From Hofstenia miamia (taxonomy: Eukaryota > Xenacoelomorpha > Acoela), in the NCBI GenBank assembly GCA_004352715.1, contig SCFE01000105.1:84735-148734 (forward strand): a stretch of DNA of 64,000 bases. Direction: 5' to 3'. Under the pieces are notes generated by a model. It had not been told where the DNA came from. It did not search any database and saw only the letters and a program-made list of their open reading frames with translations. Both the position numbers and the translations under genes were made by a program. Below are positions 44,477-55,426 of this stretch, piece by piece (position 1 is the first letter of the stretch; the number at the start of each line of letters is the position of its first letter).

Positions 44477-47400
44477 ATGTGGGATGATGACCCAACCCAT
44501 GAGATGAACCAAGAAGATGAGAAGTATCCCCATGCCCAGCAGATGAGGGCATGTTGCAGAAGTGAGGGAGACAAGCAGCCAAGGACTCAGACAGCAGACT
44601 GTGCATCTATTTGGGGAGACAACACTCTCCTTGGGAGCACAATTCACACCACTACTTGGGGAGACAACACTCTCCTTGGGAGCAGACCTCAGATGACTAC
44701 ACAGGGAGAAAACACTCTCTGTGGGAACCTGAGGAGTCTAGTAAGTTGAGAGGTGTCTATTGCTAGTATTAGTGTAAGTAATACCCAACCATCCCACAGT
44801 GACTCAATGACCCCCTCTAGTCCCAGTCCTTTGTCACATGCTTCTACAAGTATATGATCAAAGAAGACTGAAGAAAGACAGAAGAAAACATCCAAAGTTG
44901 GAGATGAGATACTCCACTCATACTTTATTGCAACCCCTAAGGCCATTAGTTTCATGTGTGATAACTTGTAAGAGGAAACCAAAAATAAGCTGAGGTGGAC
45001 ATACAACACTAAGTCATTAGCATGCTCCATTGACGTTATTCCTTTTGTCATTGACACAGAGCATAGGCCCAGAATAAATGCAATCATTTGTTACAACTCC
45101 AGGATGCATGGCAGACTTAAGAGGCCATACTGGAGAAGCACCATACACACCATGTTCAATGAGGATTTTAACCTCTCCCACCTCTGCCAACTTCTCAACA
45201 ACAAGAAGGCAATACAAAAGTTTGAGTGTGTCAATATTGATTTCAATAATCTCCTTATAATTTATTTCCTAAGAGTAGGCAAAGTAAACCAGCCCAAAAT
45301 CATGGAAAAGATTGAGATAGCCTACAGACTTGCAAAAGTTGAGAACATCTGCCTCATCATCTTCCTGAAAGAAGAATACCAGGAAGAGATCCCAGAGCAG
45401 GTCAAAAACCTCCACTTCCAAATGGAATATTTCCCAATTTTGGATAACAAATATTATTGGCCAGTAAGCATGTATCACACAAACATCATCTTGATAACTA
45501 GCTGATGCACATTGATCTCTTGCTTTGTAAAAGAATCCCCACACATCACCTCACTGTTGATACAAGAATCATCATAGATGCTGCTGTCCACACTCAGACT
45601 CTTGAGTTAATCAATATTAACCTGCCTGGCTTAGTCACAGTTATTGATATTATTGTCAGTTTCAGGTTCTCTCAGAGTGCAACCACCCTTGCCAAGATCA
45701 ACAAAATTTGGATGTCACTAAAAGCAGACAGGAGCCCTGAAACTGAGTAGCCTACTATTAAGATTCACAGCCTAAACTCACAGTACTTGAGATCCATAGA
45801 ATGACTCCTCATAGAACTGTGCATATCCTACATCTAACAAGATCAACACAACTTTGAAGAGAAGTTATTCTCTGAAAAATTTGCCCCAGCCATCCAATCT
45901 TGTGGAGCCATCTGGATTGTTTGATTTTTCTTACCAGCAATCCCCAGCTTCAGGTACCTCTCAACCAATGTGCCTGAGAGAAGTTAGTGAAAATGTGCAC
46001 CTACAAACTAGGCATGGAAAGTGAAAAACTGGCTGCTGCACACATGCTCTTTACCAGCATCCCCTGGCAAAACCAAAAAAAGTGATGGAGTGTTTTGAAA
46101 AATGCTACTCAAGGTTGATAGGAACAAGCAGTCCTCTAGGGTGCTTGACACCACAAATGATCATAAATCATCTCAGCATCACATTTCAGACCTCAATATC
46201 TTCTCCAATACCCTCAAAAAGTACATCTGGGTAGCCACTACCAAAATTAAGTTTCCATCACTCAATTCAGAATACACTCTGCTCTGCATTAGTTGTCTTA
46301 TCTGATGAGAGCCTGGGTCTACACAGCTGTTCTTAGAACTTGTTAATCATTATAATGTTCACACCAAAACTGAAATCCTGTTCAATCTAGAGAAGATGCA
46401 CTACCCTGATAGTGGCTACAATAAAATAGTAGAAACAAGGAGGTATGCAGCTAAAGATGGCAAAGTTATCCCACTCACAGTTATTGAGCAAATGATGCAC
46501 TTCCTGGAGCAGTTCTACCAGTCTCACCTGGCACCAAGGCCCTCATTGAGGCCATCAATTTGCAGAAGTTTTCCAGAGCTGCAACCTCCCCTGTCCCTAT
46601 GCCTGCCTTGTCCATTAAAGAAGACAAGCCCACACTCACTATCAAACACCATCCTGAGGAGTTCTCTGAAAAGCTTGCTATAGCTGAATGTGTAATTGAA
46701 AGTAACCATGATAATAATGATATACTGGGCATTATGAAGTGGTGCCTCACAGAGATGTTCACAAAGGAAGAGCTAGTGCTTCTACAATTGCCTTGGCAAA
46801 AAATGGCCTTGGACATAGAATGCACTACAACTTGGTTACAAATTTCCACTACTCAAGTTACTAAACTCAGTGAACATGGGTTAAGGAGCACCTTTTAGGG
46901 ACTTGATTAAAGATGCTAAAATCAACTACCCTGTCACTATTGGGACCACCACACTCAAGAAAAAGGCTGAGTTCAAACAGATTGAGACTTATGCCAAGAA
47001 AAACAATTTGCTCTGCATACCTCTACCATGCCTAATGATGCTGCTAATTTTACTGTCTTGGAGAGTGAAGAAGGGGCACAGAAAGGTGTTGGACCACCTG
47101 TGCAATAAGATCAACTATATATCTACTGCAGCAGAAACCACAAAGCAATGCAGACTAAAGAATACAAGGAAACCAGAGACACTCTGCTTCAAGGCAGAAA
47201 TCCTGAGCATGTATATATTGAAGGCAAGTTAACCATTAAGGATATCTTTCAAAAAGGGCAGCCAATCTTGATGCAACTCCAGAAAATCCACAATAAGATC
47301 ACAATGTTAGACCCACACATCCTTATATTGTTTCAAGCTTTGGGAGACATGATGTGGATTAACAATGTCAAGATGATAACACACTACTACAATGTTACAA

Positions 47401-47880
47401 AAAGAATTGAGATAATCACTATCCTGAAGGCTAAAATGAAAAATCTGGAAGTGATTACTCTCCAACAGGTGAATGAGTACTGCTCATTCTTCATTGACCA
47501 TGCTGCTCAGATGGGATTGCTGTGAGAAATCTTTACACACTTCTATTCCAATACCCAGATCAGTGCAGAGGATGTGAACACATCAGATACAGATGCACTC
47601 ATGACTCTCATGATTGCCTTGAAAGGTCTCTGGCTCTTTGAGTGATTTTATGACACATTTATGAGGAGACTCAACAACTTATGAAGAAACTGCCTGATCA
47701 GCTCTCACCTACCTGAAATTGAATACTTCTGCCTACATAGCAAAGCCATCACTCAATGAGAGACCTTAATGCATATTATCAGGTGCCCTAGGTACACTGA
47801 AGTCTCATCTTGGGACAATGTTCTTGCTATTGAAATGGTGGAGGATACACAAAAGTTGTTATCAGGCCCCATTGTCTAAC
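44477..47880 (+). pseudogene. Unassigned broken coding region before the 3' LTR
   Basis: Successive plus-strand frames (44477-44749, 45104-45505, 45505-45750, 46560-46898, 46903-47232, 47148-47525, and further to ~47880) have protein-like composition. They connect through frameshifts and TGA/TAG stops. I recognise no domain. The position, between integrase and the 3' LTR, is where additional ORFs (env-like or other) occur in LTR elements, but there is no evident signal peptide or transmembrane segment. Near the end a C-X-H-like cluster occurs (FCLHSKA, then HIIRCPR). It could be an extra ORF, a captured host gene or a second retroelement. CpG is strongly depleted, as in the gypsy pol. Confidence 0.5.
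44611..44728 (+). repeat. 45-nt (15-residue) tandem coding repeat
   Basis: TTGGGGAGACAACACTCTCC starts at 44611 and again at 44656. A third, diverged unit (CAGGGAGAAAACACTCTCTG) starts near 44701. The period is 45 nt, so the frame is kept and the product has a repeated WGDNTLLGS unit. Confidence 0.8.
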
Positions 47881-47913
47881 TGTTACCACAAGCTAAACCA
47901 TGCAATAGGTGTG

Positions 47914-48757
47914 TGTAGAGTCATTTGGGCCCCTATTTTAATTATTTCTGACTATTTTGGCACTCTAGTTTAGTGATTATCTCATCATGACAAAGTGATT
48001 GTTGCTATCAATTTATCATTGTTTAATTCTTTGTATTTTCAAGTGCAGTTTTACAATCATTTTATCATTTATCCCCTCAATCTGAGTCATATGTGTTATT
48101 GCTCATTTAATTTGTGAGGGAATCTCATGCAGCATTTTTTAAACATGTAACAGGTAATAATTCAATGAAATTGTTATAAATATGTGAGAGAACTGTAGCA
48201 ATTCCACAATATAATTTGTCTCACTTCATTTGTGATTGATCTTCTTTGATTTATGTATATGCTAACCCTTTTTAGGTCATTATGGATTTTTGTATAATAA
48301 ATCTTGCTTAAGATCAGTTTAGGTTATGGCTATGTATATGTGTAGGGAATAACATCTTTTAATTCAATCATTTTGTTTTCATATATGCACTTAATAACAT
48401 TGCAAATATAATATGCCATTGGTGAATGTGAATGCATGGTAATTATTTACATGAGCTGAGGTAACAGAACTCTGAGCTAAATTGTCTATTTGAGCTATAA
48501 ATTAATACTTGAGACACACAATTAGCACCTTGGTTAGTAAGGATGGCTTTGGCGTGATGCCATGTGAATTGGTCACTTCTGGAAGTGTATTATTGGTGCA
48601 TAGTTTCTGTTTTTGTTTATTGAATCAGTGAACCACCAATGTTCTCTTTTTTTCTAGAATGTGGGTCACTCTCTACAATGGTAGCCTCTGCAACCTTTGT
48701 TAACCTTTGAGTTTCTCAGTACTGCAAGAGTCACCAGAGCTCACCCATGATTCTACA
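47914..48757 (+). repeat. 3' LTR, 844 bp
   Basis: TGTAGAGTCA to TGATTCTACA, followed by the target duplicate ATAG (48758-48761). By eye it is clearly homologous throughout to 35140-36116 but with several small deletions and many substitutions, several of which are CpG to CpA or TpG. The insertion is therefore not recent. Confidence 0.85.
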
Positions 48758-48761
48758 ATAG

Positions 48762-49788
48762 CTTCAGCTTTTATTAATATAGTTTTTTCCTTTTGGTTGG
48801 TGAAAGGACAGTAATAGTTATTTGTCAAATATATGTTATCACAGTTTATTTTAGAGTTTAACCTTAATGCATTCTAAAACTTCTTTTAGATTATCATTAT
48901 TGATCTAAGAATAAAACAATACTTTCATATAGTTATTCTAGTTATCATGCTATAATTTTGCATTGCTAAACAAAAGATTTCATTTTTCATTTCGGAATTC
49001 AAATAATTATTAACTATTATATGTAAACTAGTAGATTTATAACCACTATATTATTTCTAACACATAGATGATCTCATGAATTAATATAAATATTTGTCCC
49101 ATTGGAACAATATCAAACAAATTCTGTATAAGTTAATAATTTCCTCAAGGCTATTACTATGAAGAAAATTCAAGTCCCTTCGTCGCCTGTAATTAGCTTT
49201 TAGCGAGATAGATTGATGATTTAGCGTACCACTGCTCTTTGGTTCAGGTCAACATTTTCGAAATCCAAAAATTTCGAAAAGTACAACTGTACTATTAATT
49301 ATTGATAGAAACTGTAAGGATTAAATGTTATGATTAGTTGTTATTAAATACATTTTGCAGCTTATGAAGAATTTAAAATTTTCATAAATCAGCTATTATA
49401 ATCTAATAAGTTTACTAGGGATTGATTTTAGTTATTATTATCAAAAAATTTTGAAAACAAAATTCTAATGATATCATTCGTATTGAAACTTAACCCTAGC
49501 CCTCCTCCTAATCCCAAGAATAACATTTTCGATTTCATAAAATAAAAATTTAACGAAAACTGTCACAATTTGCATTTTTCGAAATTTTTGGATATCGAAA
49601 TTTTAGACGACACCCCGCTCTTTCCTTAGCAATACATTGTTTAGCCAATCGAAATTTAACAATACTTTAGTCGAATTTAGCCAAGGTTCAAATTTTGCTT
49701 AAACGTTAAACTAATATTTGGGGGATTGTGACTGCAGCTCGATATTCAAATACAAGCAAAATTTCTGAAATTATAATTAATTACTTCA
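48762..49788. other. No gene recognised
   Basis: AT-rich spacer. Coding, RNA and repeat signals were not seen apart from the TTACTTCA target duplicate of the MITE at its right end (49781-49788). Confidence 0.45.
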
Positions 49789-50022
49789 GGCGTTATTGTA
49801 CTTTAGGGGACCCAGTTTGAGTGACGTCATAATATGGGATTTAAGCTCTAATCTTAACCCTTACCCTACTACCCAACCAATGCAATTATATTGCATTTCA
49901 TCTTGTTGATTAATTTTTTGCAAAATTTTTAAGTTTTGGGGTAGGGATTGGGGTTAGGGTTAAAGTTTAATACCCATTTTATGACGTCACTCAAACTGGG
50001 TCCCCTAAAGTACAATAACGCC
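49789..50022. mobile_element. MITE with ~48-bp inverted ends and 8-bp TSD
   Basis: The ends start GGCGTTATTGTACTTTAGGG and match the inverse of the right end almost perfectly for about 48 bp, including TGACGTCA. The flanks are TTACTTCA on both sides (49781-49788 and 50023-50030). The 234-bp interior has no ORF. An 8-bp duplication points to hAT, P or Merlin-like machinery acting in trans; none of those is proven. Confidence 0.9.
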
Positions 50023-50149
50023 TTACTTCAATCGGTAGACATGAATTCAGCAATCAATTGCTAAATATAAATTGAAGAGGGACCAATACTTAGAATTATA
50101 GATATGTTTGTTAATTATGATCATAATTGTTGCTCCATGAATAAAATTA

Positions 50150-50868
50150 AAATCACAAAATAAATACATGCAGGAACTTTGAGTTCAGTTTTTGTTTTTG
50201 CTGTTTTCTTCCTAGTTCCTATCAAGGACCTCCTTCAATTTGACTCATCCTGTTTACTGTACGTCGATGACACTGCGATCTTCAACTTTGGTAGTTCTTT
50301 TGCCTCTAATCTTGAGCTTTTGTCTATTTGGTCTTCCGTTAACTATCTTGATTTTAGCTCAACCAAGACAAGTTGTATTTTCTATTCTGTATTCCTCCCC
50401 CCTCTGCAAGCTTTTCTCCTCATCATACTCATCTGGAAGTTCTACTTGCTGCAAACTTAAATTGGTCGGGACATGTGTCTTTGCGTATTCGCAAAGCTAA
50501 TTCTACGCTCTTTGTCCTCTTCCGCAATGTTCCCTTTAGTTCCCCCTCTGTTGTGAAACTCTCTTGTTCATTTCCTTGCAGCATTAATCTCAATGCTTCT
50601 CCCTGTGGTTGGCCCTCACATTTGTGACACTTGACACTACTGATCAGTCTTCGCAGATGACAATGTTGATAACTGTGTAGTCATCGCCGGTTACCTTACT
50701 TTTAATCTAGATATGTTTACTCCAAGGATGAAACATTACGTAATCTCTTTCGCCAGAAACGTCGTGCCATGATGAATGGACAATACCATAACCTCACCCA
50801 GTGTCTCATTACATCTTATATCCTGAAATGCAGAAAAAGAAATGTACTCAACTATAATAATAATAATC
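50150..50868 (+). mobile_element. LINE H1 RT fragment with (TAA)n tail
   Basis: The frame 50179-50460 contains LLYVDDTAIFNFG, the RT catalytic YxDD block with FDSSC upstream. The thumb (LNWSGHVSLRIRKANS) follows in another frame (50373-50627). Further degraded sequence runs to a short TAA repeat (50854-50867), which I take as its 3' tail. The N-terminal RT is missing. Confidence 0.62.
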
Positions 50869-50979
50869 AATGACTTTATTTAGCCGCTGAAGGCATACAC
50901 AACGAAAAAAATAAATAACCACTAATTCAGCTGACCTGTGGCACCTAATTTCAAATTACATTAAATCCACTCCCAAGAA

Positions 50980-52701
50980 ACTGTTTATTTTACTTAGCCG
51001 CACAAAAGAGCTCAACGAATTTTTCACTCGCTTTAGTTTTGATGCTCAAAAAGACTATTGATCCGGTTTTGAAAACCCAGTTCTCCCCAACTTAGAATCT
51101 TCATATATTAGCAAAGAAACTGTGGCAAACACATTTCGTAGCCTCGATTCTTCCAAATTCAGTGGGCCTGACGATCTTCCTCCATGGTTATTCAAGTGGT
51201 GTTACGATTCTCTATCGCCCCCTATAGCCTTCTCTACAACAACATTATTAAAAACTCATACCATTCAACCTAATGTCGCAACTATTTTGAAAATGTCCAA
51301 TCTTGATAGCAACAAAGATAAAAACTTTTGGCCAGTCTGTCTTTCCTCCATTCCCGCGCGATGTTTCAGAAGAGCAACCAATAACCTACAATTCGCTTAC
51401 CAAGCTAACCATTGTACCACCGACTCTCTTATATTCCTTATTGATTGAATCCACCTTAAGCTTGATAAATCGTCTTAGTCTGCAGTACGCGCACTTTTCT
51501 AGATTTTTCTTCCGCCTTTAATGCCGTCTTTCCTGGGAAATTTCTCACCATTATCCAGAAATACTGTCTACCTGAAGACTCCTGGTTTTTACACTGGCTA
51601 TCCCTGTTTTGAGTGGCGTTCCCCAAGGAGGTTCTTTATCCCAACTTCTCTATATCATATATACCGCTGACAGAAGTGATCTAAAATCGTCTCCTAACCT
51701 CCACAACATCCCTACAAGAAATGTACTGCCAGCCTCAATACGCGGACGACACATACGAAATGTTCGAAATTACTAGTTCTAGTCCTTTCCAAGATCATGA
51801 AAACGCTCAACATTTACTCTCTGACAACCTAAATCTAACCCTTAATTCCACCAAGTCAAAAGATATGTTATTCATGAACCGAGGCGTTAAAAATACCAAC
51901 CTGCTGAAGGCCACAACCAAACCTTTTAATATTAATGGTGAGTGAAATGTTGGATATATTTAGGCGTTGAAATTGATGGCAAGCGTGTGTCAACTGTGGT
52001 GTCTAAGCTATACTACATCACCAATTCTACTTCATACATTGTCAGATTTTTCAATATTATTGTCGCAAAGTTTATCTTCAAAGCCTACTTACTACCCCAC
52101 ATTAATTACGTCGCTCCTGCCCGGATTTATTCTATCACCGTAAAATGTCGCCGTCATATTCACCACTATATTCGACATGGGAGTTATATCCTAAAACTTG
52201 ACTGTTTGTGGATCCTCAGCACTATCAACTCGTCCATCAGAAATAGATAAAATTCGACGTGATAACCTCCACCCTTTACACTCTAAGGTTCAAGAAACGC
52301 TTTGTCAATATCCTCTTAGACGTCCTCACACGGCCATTTTGTTCGCAAGGCGAAGTATCGCAAATCTTTTATTTACATCGAATGGAATTACATTAATTCT
52401 GGCACAATCCTAAACGCCCTATAAACGAAACACATTCAGTTTTCTCATTCCTTTTCTTTTTACTTCTACATCCCTACATTGGTTCTGATTCTTCTGCAGT
52501 TTGTAGTTGTACAGGAAACAAAGCACTTATTTATTATTATTTATTATTGGATCTTGATCCTTTTGATTTGAGCTTCAAGAATTCTTTGATGTCCTTCCTC
52601 TTTGCAGAGCTCTTCTCCCACTTCGCCTACTTTTTCATATACTCCTACTTTTTCTCCTGTGACTCTACTCACTGCCGTAAAACTTGACTTTTGCAAATAA
52701 A

Positions 52702-52766
<65 letters not shown>
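50980..52766 (+). mobile_element. LINE H2, RT-bearing, with (ATT)n tail
   Basis: The plus strand carries an RT in broken frames: VANTFRSLDSSKFSGPDDLPPWLFK (51122 on), the LQFAYQANHCTTDSLIFLI block, a degraded GVPQG equivalent (~51620), QPQYADDTYEMFE (~51727-51765), LNLTLNSTKSKDMLF, and YLGVEIDGKRVS (~51955), then the thumb and C-terminus to 52413. AATAAA (52696) and (ATT)n (52702-52766) end it. Motifs are those of a second LINE family, distinct from LINEs A-G. Confidence 0.65.
52702..52766. repeat. (ATT)n microsatellite / LINE tail
   Basis: About 21 ATT units immediately follow AATAAA at the end of LINE H2. The repeat is probably a LINE tail that has expanded. Confidence 0.85.
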
Positions 52767-53298
52767 CCAAACAATCACTATTTGGAATATCAAACAAACT
52801 AAGCGCATGGACAGATTTCATTTAACATTTGAAATTTACGCCCTTTAAGTAAGTGTGCATATTTTTAATTTTGTAAATATACATGTATAGTAGTCTGTAG
52901 TATCTGTTTGTTTGTTTATTTTAGCAATAAATTTGCTTGACTCTTGTTGTTATTATTATTATTATGTATTTTGTTTAGAATTCCCCTAATGATCTCCAAA
53001 TGTTATCTGATGCCCCTGCTCACCACCTCTTTGTATTATTAGGTCCAGTTGATACAACTAAAAATGTGCTTCCAGAAATTTTGGTTGTTATTCAGGTATT
53101 TTTTCTTTTAATACGAATTCAAAATGTATTTCGCTAGAGATGGGAAATATTCATTTATGTATAGTGGTTTTAATGACCTAGTAAGCTACCTATCATAGCA
53201 AATATTTTAAATTCATTTCTTTGCTTCTCTATCATATCGCCATGCCCTAACTCTAACGCTTTTCAGTAATTTTGTGCAATCGTCTTTCATAGAATTCT
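52767..53298. other. No gene recognised
   Basis: AT-rich spacer with a short ATT run near 52950-52963. No coding signal is supported. Confidence 0.45.
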
Positions 53299-54080
53299 AT
53301 TATTATTATTATTATCCTTGCATCTCACAGCTTCATGCTGGTATCCCTCTCAGCTTGGGGAACTCACCAGTTCCCAGGGAGTCTGAGAGCTTTCCTCAGG
53401 ACTCTAGCTGTTCCTAACAATGCTGCCTTCTGTGCTACTGCTCCTCCCCACTTTGGTACTCCCAACTCCTCCAAGTATCTCTTATGCTTCTTACTCACTG
53501 CTCCTAGTGCTCCTACAACTACCGGGACTACTTCAACTTTCTTTAACTTCCACAGCCTTTCTATTTCCTCTGCTAACTCCCTTACTTGTCTATCTTCTCT
53601 TCTTGCTTTCTACATTTCTCTCCTTTGGTACTGCTATGTCTACCACTGTTGCAAATCTTTTCTCTTTGTCTACCACTACTATGTCTGTCCTACATGCTTC
53701 TATTACCTTGCTTGTCTGGATTTTGAAGTCCTACAGTATCCTAACCTTCTCATTTTCTATGACTCCCTGTGGCTTGTGCTCAACCACTTGTCCCCTGCTT
53801 CTAACCCGTGCTGCCTGCTCAAGCTCCAGTGTACCATTCGTCCGACCTTGTCATGCCTGAACTTATATTCATTCTGCGTCAACTTCTCACGCCCTGCTAT
53901 CAGATGATCCGCCCCTTTCTTACATAGCCTACACTTATCACTTATTTCTACTCTTCTGTCTATATGCTTCTTCACCCAGTTTGTTCTTATTGCTTGCCAT
54001 TATCAGTGCTTCTGTTTCTCTTTTTAGTCCTGCCTTCTTTAACCACTTGTTGCTTTCTTCTCTGTCGCATTTTTCTGGAC
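53299..54080 (-). mobile_element. R4/Dong-type LINE 3' fragment, copy 1
   Basis: On the minus strand this repeats the 3' end of copy 2 (54118-55381) with frameshifts. VEISDKCRLCKKGADHLIAG (knuckle damaged), FRHDKVGRMVHWSLSRQHG and the C-terminal nuclease end are visible (53975-53340). Both edges are ATT repeats (53299-53315 and 54082-54117). It is 5'-truncated. Confidence 0.75.
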
Positions 54081-54117
<37 letters not shown>

Positions 54118-54165
54118 CCTTTCTTCTCACAGCTTCATGCTGGTATTCCTCTCAGCTCAGGGAAC

Positions 54166-55379
54166 TCACCAGTTCCCAGGAAGTCTGAGAGCTTTCCTCA
54201 GGACTCTAGCTGTTCCTAACAATGCTGCCTTCTGTGCTACTGCTCCTCCCCACTTTGATACTCCCACCTCCTCCAAGTGTTTTTTATGCTTCTTACTCAC
54301 TGCTCCTAGTGCGCCTACTACTACCGGGACTACTTCAACTTTCTTTAACTTCCACAGCCTTTCTATTTCCTCTGCTAACTCTCTGTACTTGTCTATCTTC
54401 TCTTTCTCCTTGCTTTCTACATTCCTGTCCTTTGGTACTGCTATGTCTATTACTGTTCCTAATCTTTTCTCTTTGTCTACCACTACTATGTCTGGCCTCC
54501 GTGCTTCTATCACTTTGCTCGTCTGTATGTTGAAATCCCACAGTATCTTAACCTTCTCATTTTCTATGACGCCCTGTGGCTTGTGCTCATACCACTTGTC
54601 TCCTGCTTCTAACCCATGCTGCCTGCTCAAACTCCAGTGTACCATTCTTCCCACCTTGTCATGCCTGAACTTATACTCATTCTGTGCCAACTTCTCACAC
54701 CCTGCTATCAGATGATCTACTGTCTCCGCCTCTTTCTTACACAGCCTACACTTATCACTTACTTCTACTCTTCTGTCTATATGCTTCTTCACCCAGTTTG
54801 TTCTTATTGCTTGCTCCTGTGCTGCCATTATTAGTGCTTCTGTTTCTCTCTTCAGTCCTGCCTTCTTTAACCACTTGTTGCTCTCTTCTCTATCACACTT
54901 TTCTGTGTTCCTCCAGTATTCTCCATGCATTGCCTTCTGCCTATACCTTGTTTGCCTCTCTGATTCCATCCTACTCTGGTATATCTTCTTTCCTTCACTC
55001 TCAGTTCTTATCTTCTTCAACTCCTTAGTGACCTCTAGTAGGGACCCCTCAGGTTGCTCTTCTACATATTCCTTTAGCCCTAGTGCTTCTGCTTCTACAG
55101 TCTCCTCCACACTTAGCAGCCCTTTACCTCCCTTATGCCTTGTCATGTACAGCCTATCTACATCTCCATTGAGGTTGAATGCTCTCTCTGCTGCTAGTAT
55201 CTTCCTTGTCTCCCTGTCTAATTCCCTCAGTTCATTCTTATTCCACCTAACTATTCCTGCCGAATATCTCAACACTGGTATTGCCCACGTATTAATTGCC
55301 TTTATGCTGTTCTGCCCATTCAATGCTGACTTCTGTAGTACCTTCCTTACTCTCCTCTTGTACTCTTTCCTTAGCCTCA

Positions 55380-55383
<4 letters not shown>
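54166..55383 (-). CDS. LINE C-terminal protein: RT thumb, CCHC knuckle, restriction-like endonuclease
   Basis: An open frame of 405 codons. Residues ~1-110 are RT thumb (INTWAIPVLRYSAGIVRW, then a helix and GGKGLLSVEE). Near 220-245 is the CCHC knuckle: CRLCKKEAETVDHLIAGC (CX2C, H, C). Residues ~280-345 form a PD-(D/E)XK-type endonuclease core (RPDIVVVDKEKRLGTVIDIAVP). The last part (VVPVVVGALGAVSKKH) is the conserved tail. The first two Met codons come from the junction with the ATT repeat, so no native start is present and the RT palm is gone. It cannot be autonomous. The frame being open over 1.2 kb implies a recent insertion. Confidence 0.82.

Positions 55384-55425
<42 letters not shown>
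55382..55425. repeat. (ATT)n microsatellite at LINE 5' edge
   Basis: About 14 ATT units mark the 5' truncation edge of the Dong-type copy. With the 3' run at 54082-54117 they look like one target repeat split by insertion. Confidence 0.85.

Positions 55426-55426
<1 letters not shown>

Larger units (their letters stand above)
35140..48757 (+). mobile_element. 13.6 kb Ty3/gypsy-type LTR element, decayed, with nested hAT
   Basis: Two direct long repeats (35140-36116 and 47914-48757) begin TGTAGAGTCA and end TGATTCTACA. The whole is flanked by ATAG on both sides (35136-35139 and 48758-48761), the mark of retroviral-type integration. Immediately after the 5' LTR is TGGTGACCCTGATG, placed as a primer-binding site. 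The interior holds a zinc knuckle, protease, RT, RNase H and integrase in Ty3/gypsy order (39093-42600), a nested hAT (36232-38018) and about 3.4 kb of unassigned coding-like sequence (44480-47880). Stops, frameshifts and lost catalytic residues show it is dead. CpG is nearly absent from the interior. No clear polypurine tract precedes the 3' LTR. It is long for this class, even without the 1.8 kb hAT. Confidence 0.82.
54118..55425 (-). mobile_element. R4/Dong-type LINE 3' fragment, copy 2
   Basis: A 1.26 kb 5'-truncated LINE lies between ATT repeats (54082-54117 and 55382-55425), with its 3' end at the left. It keeps an unbroken frame for the protein's C-terminal part. R4/Dong-clade LINEs have a CCHC motif and restriction-like endonuclease downstream of the RT, as here. 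The silkworm Dong element is known to insert into TAA repeats, which fits the flanks. Confidence 0.8.

Noticed and set aside
44477-47880. Envelope-like gene
   Set aside because: The position fits, but no signal peptide, furin-like site or transmembrane segment was found in any frame.
35140-48757. Horizontal transfer from a fungus, suggested by the gypsy pol and composition
   Set aside because: Composition can be explained by CpG decay, and Ty3/gypsy elements are normal in animals. No phylogeny can be done here.
50854-50867. Dong-type target at the short TAA run
   Set aside because: It better fits a tail of LINE H1. No Dong-type sequence adjoins it.
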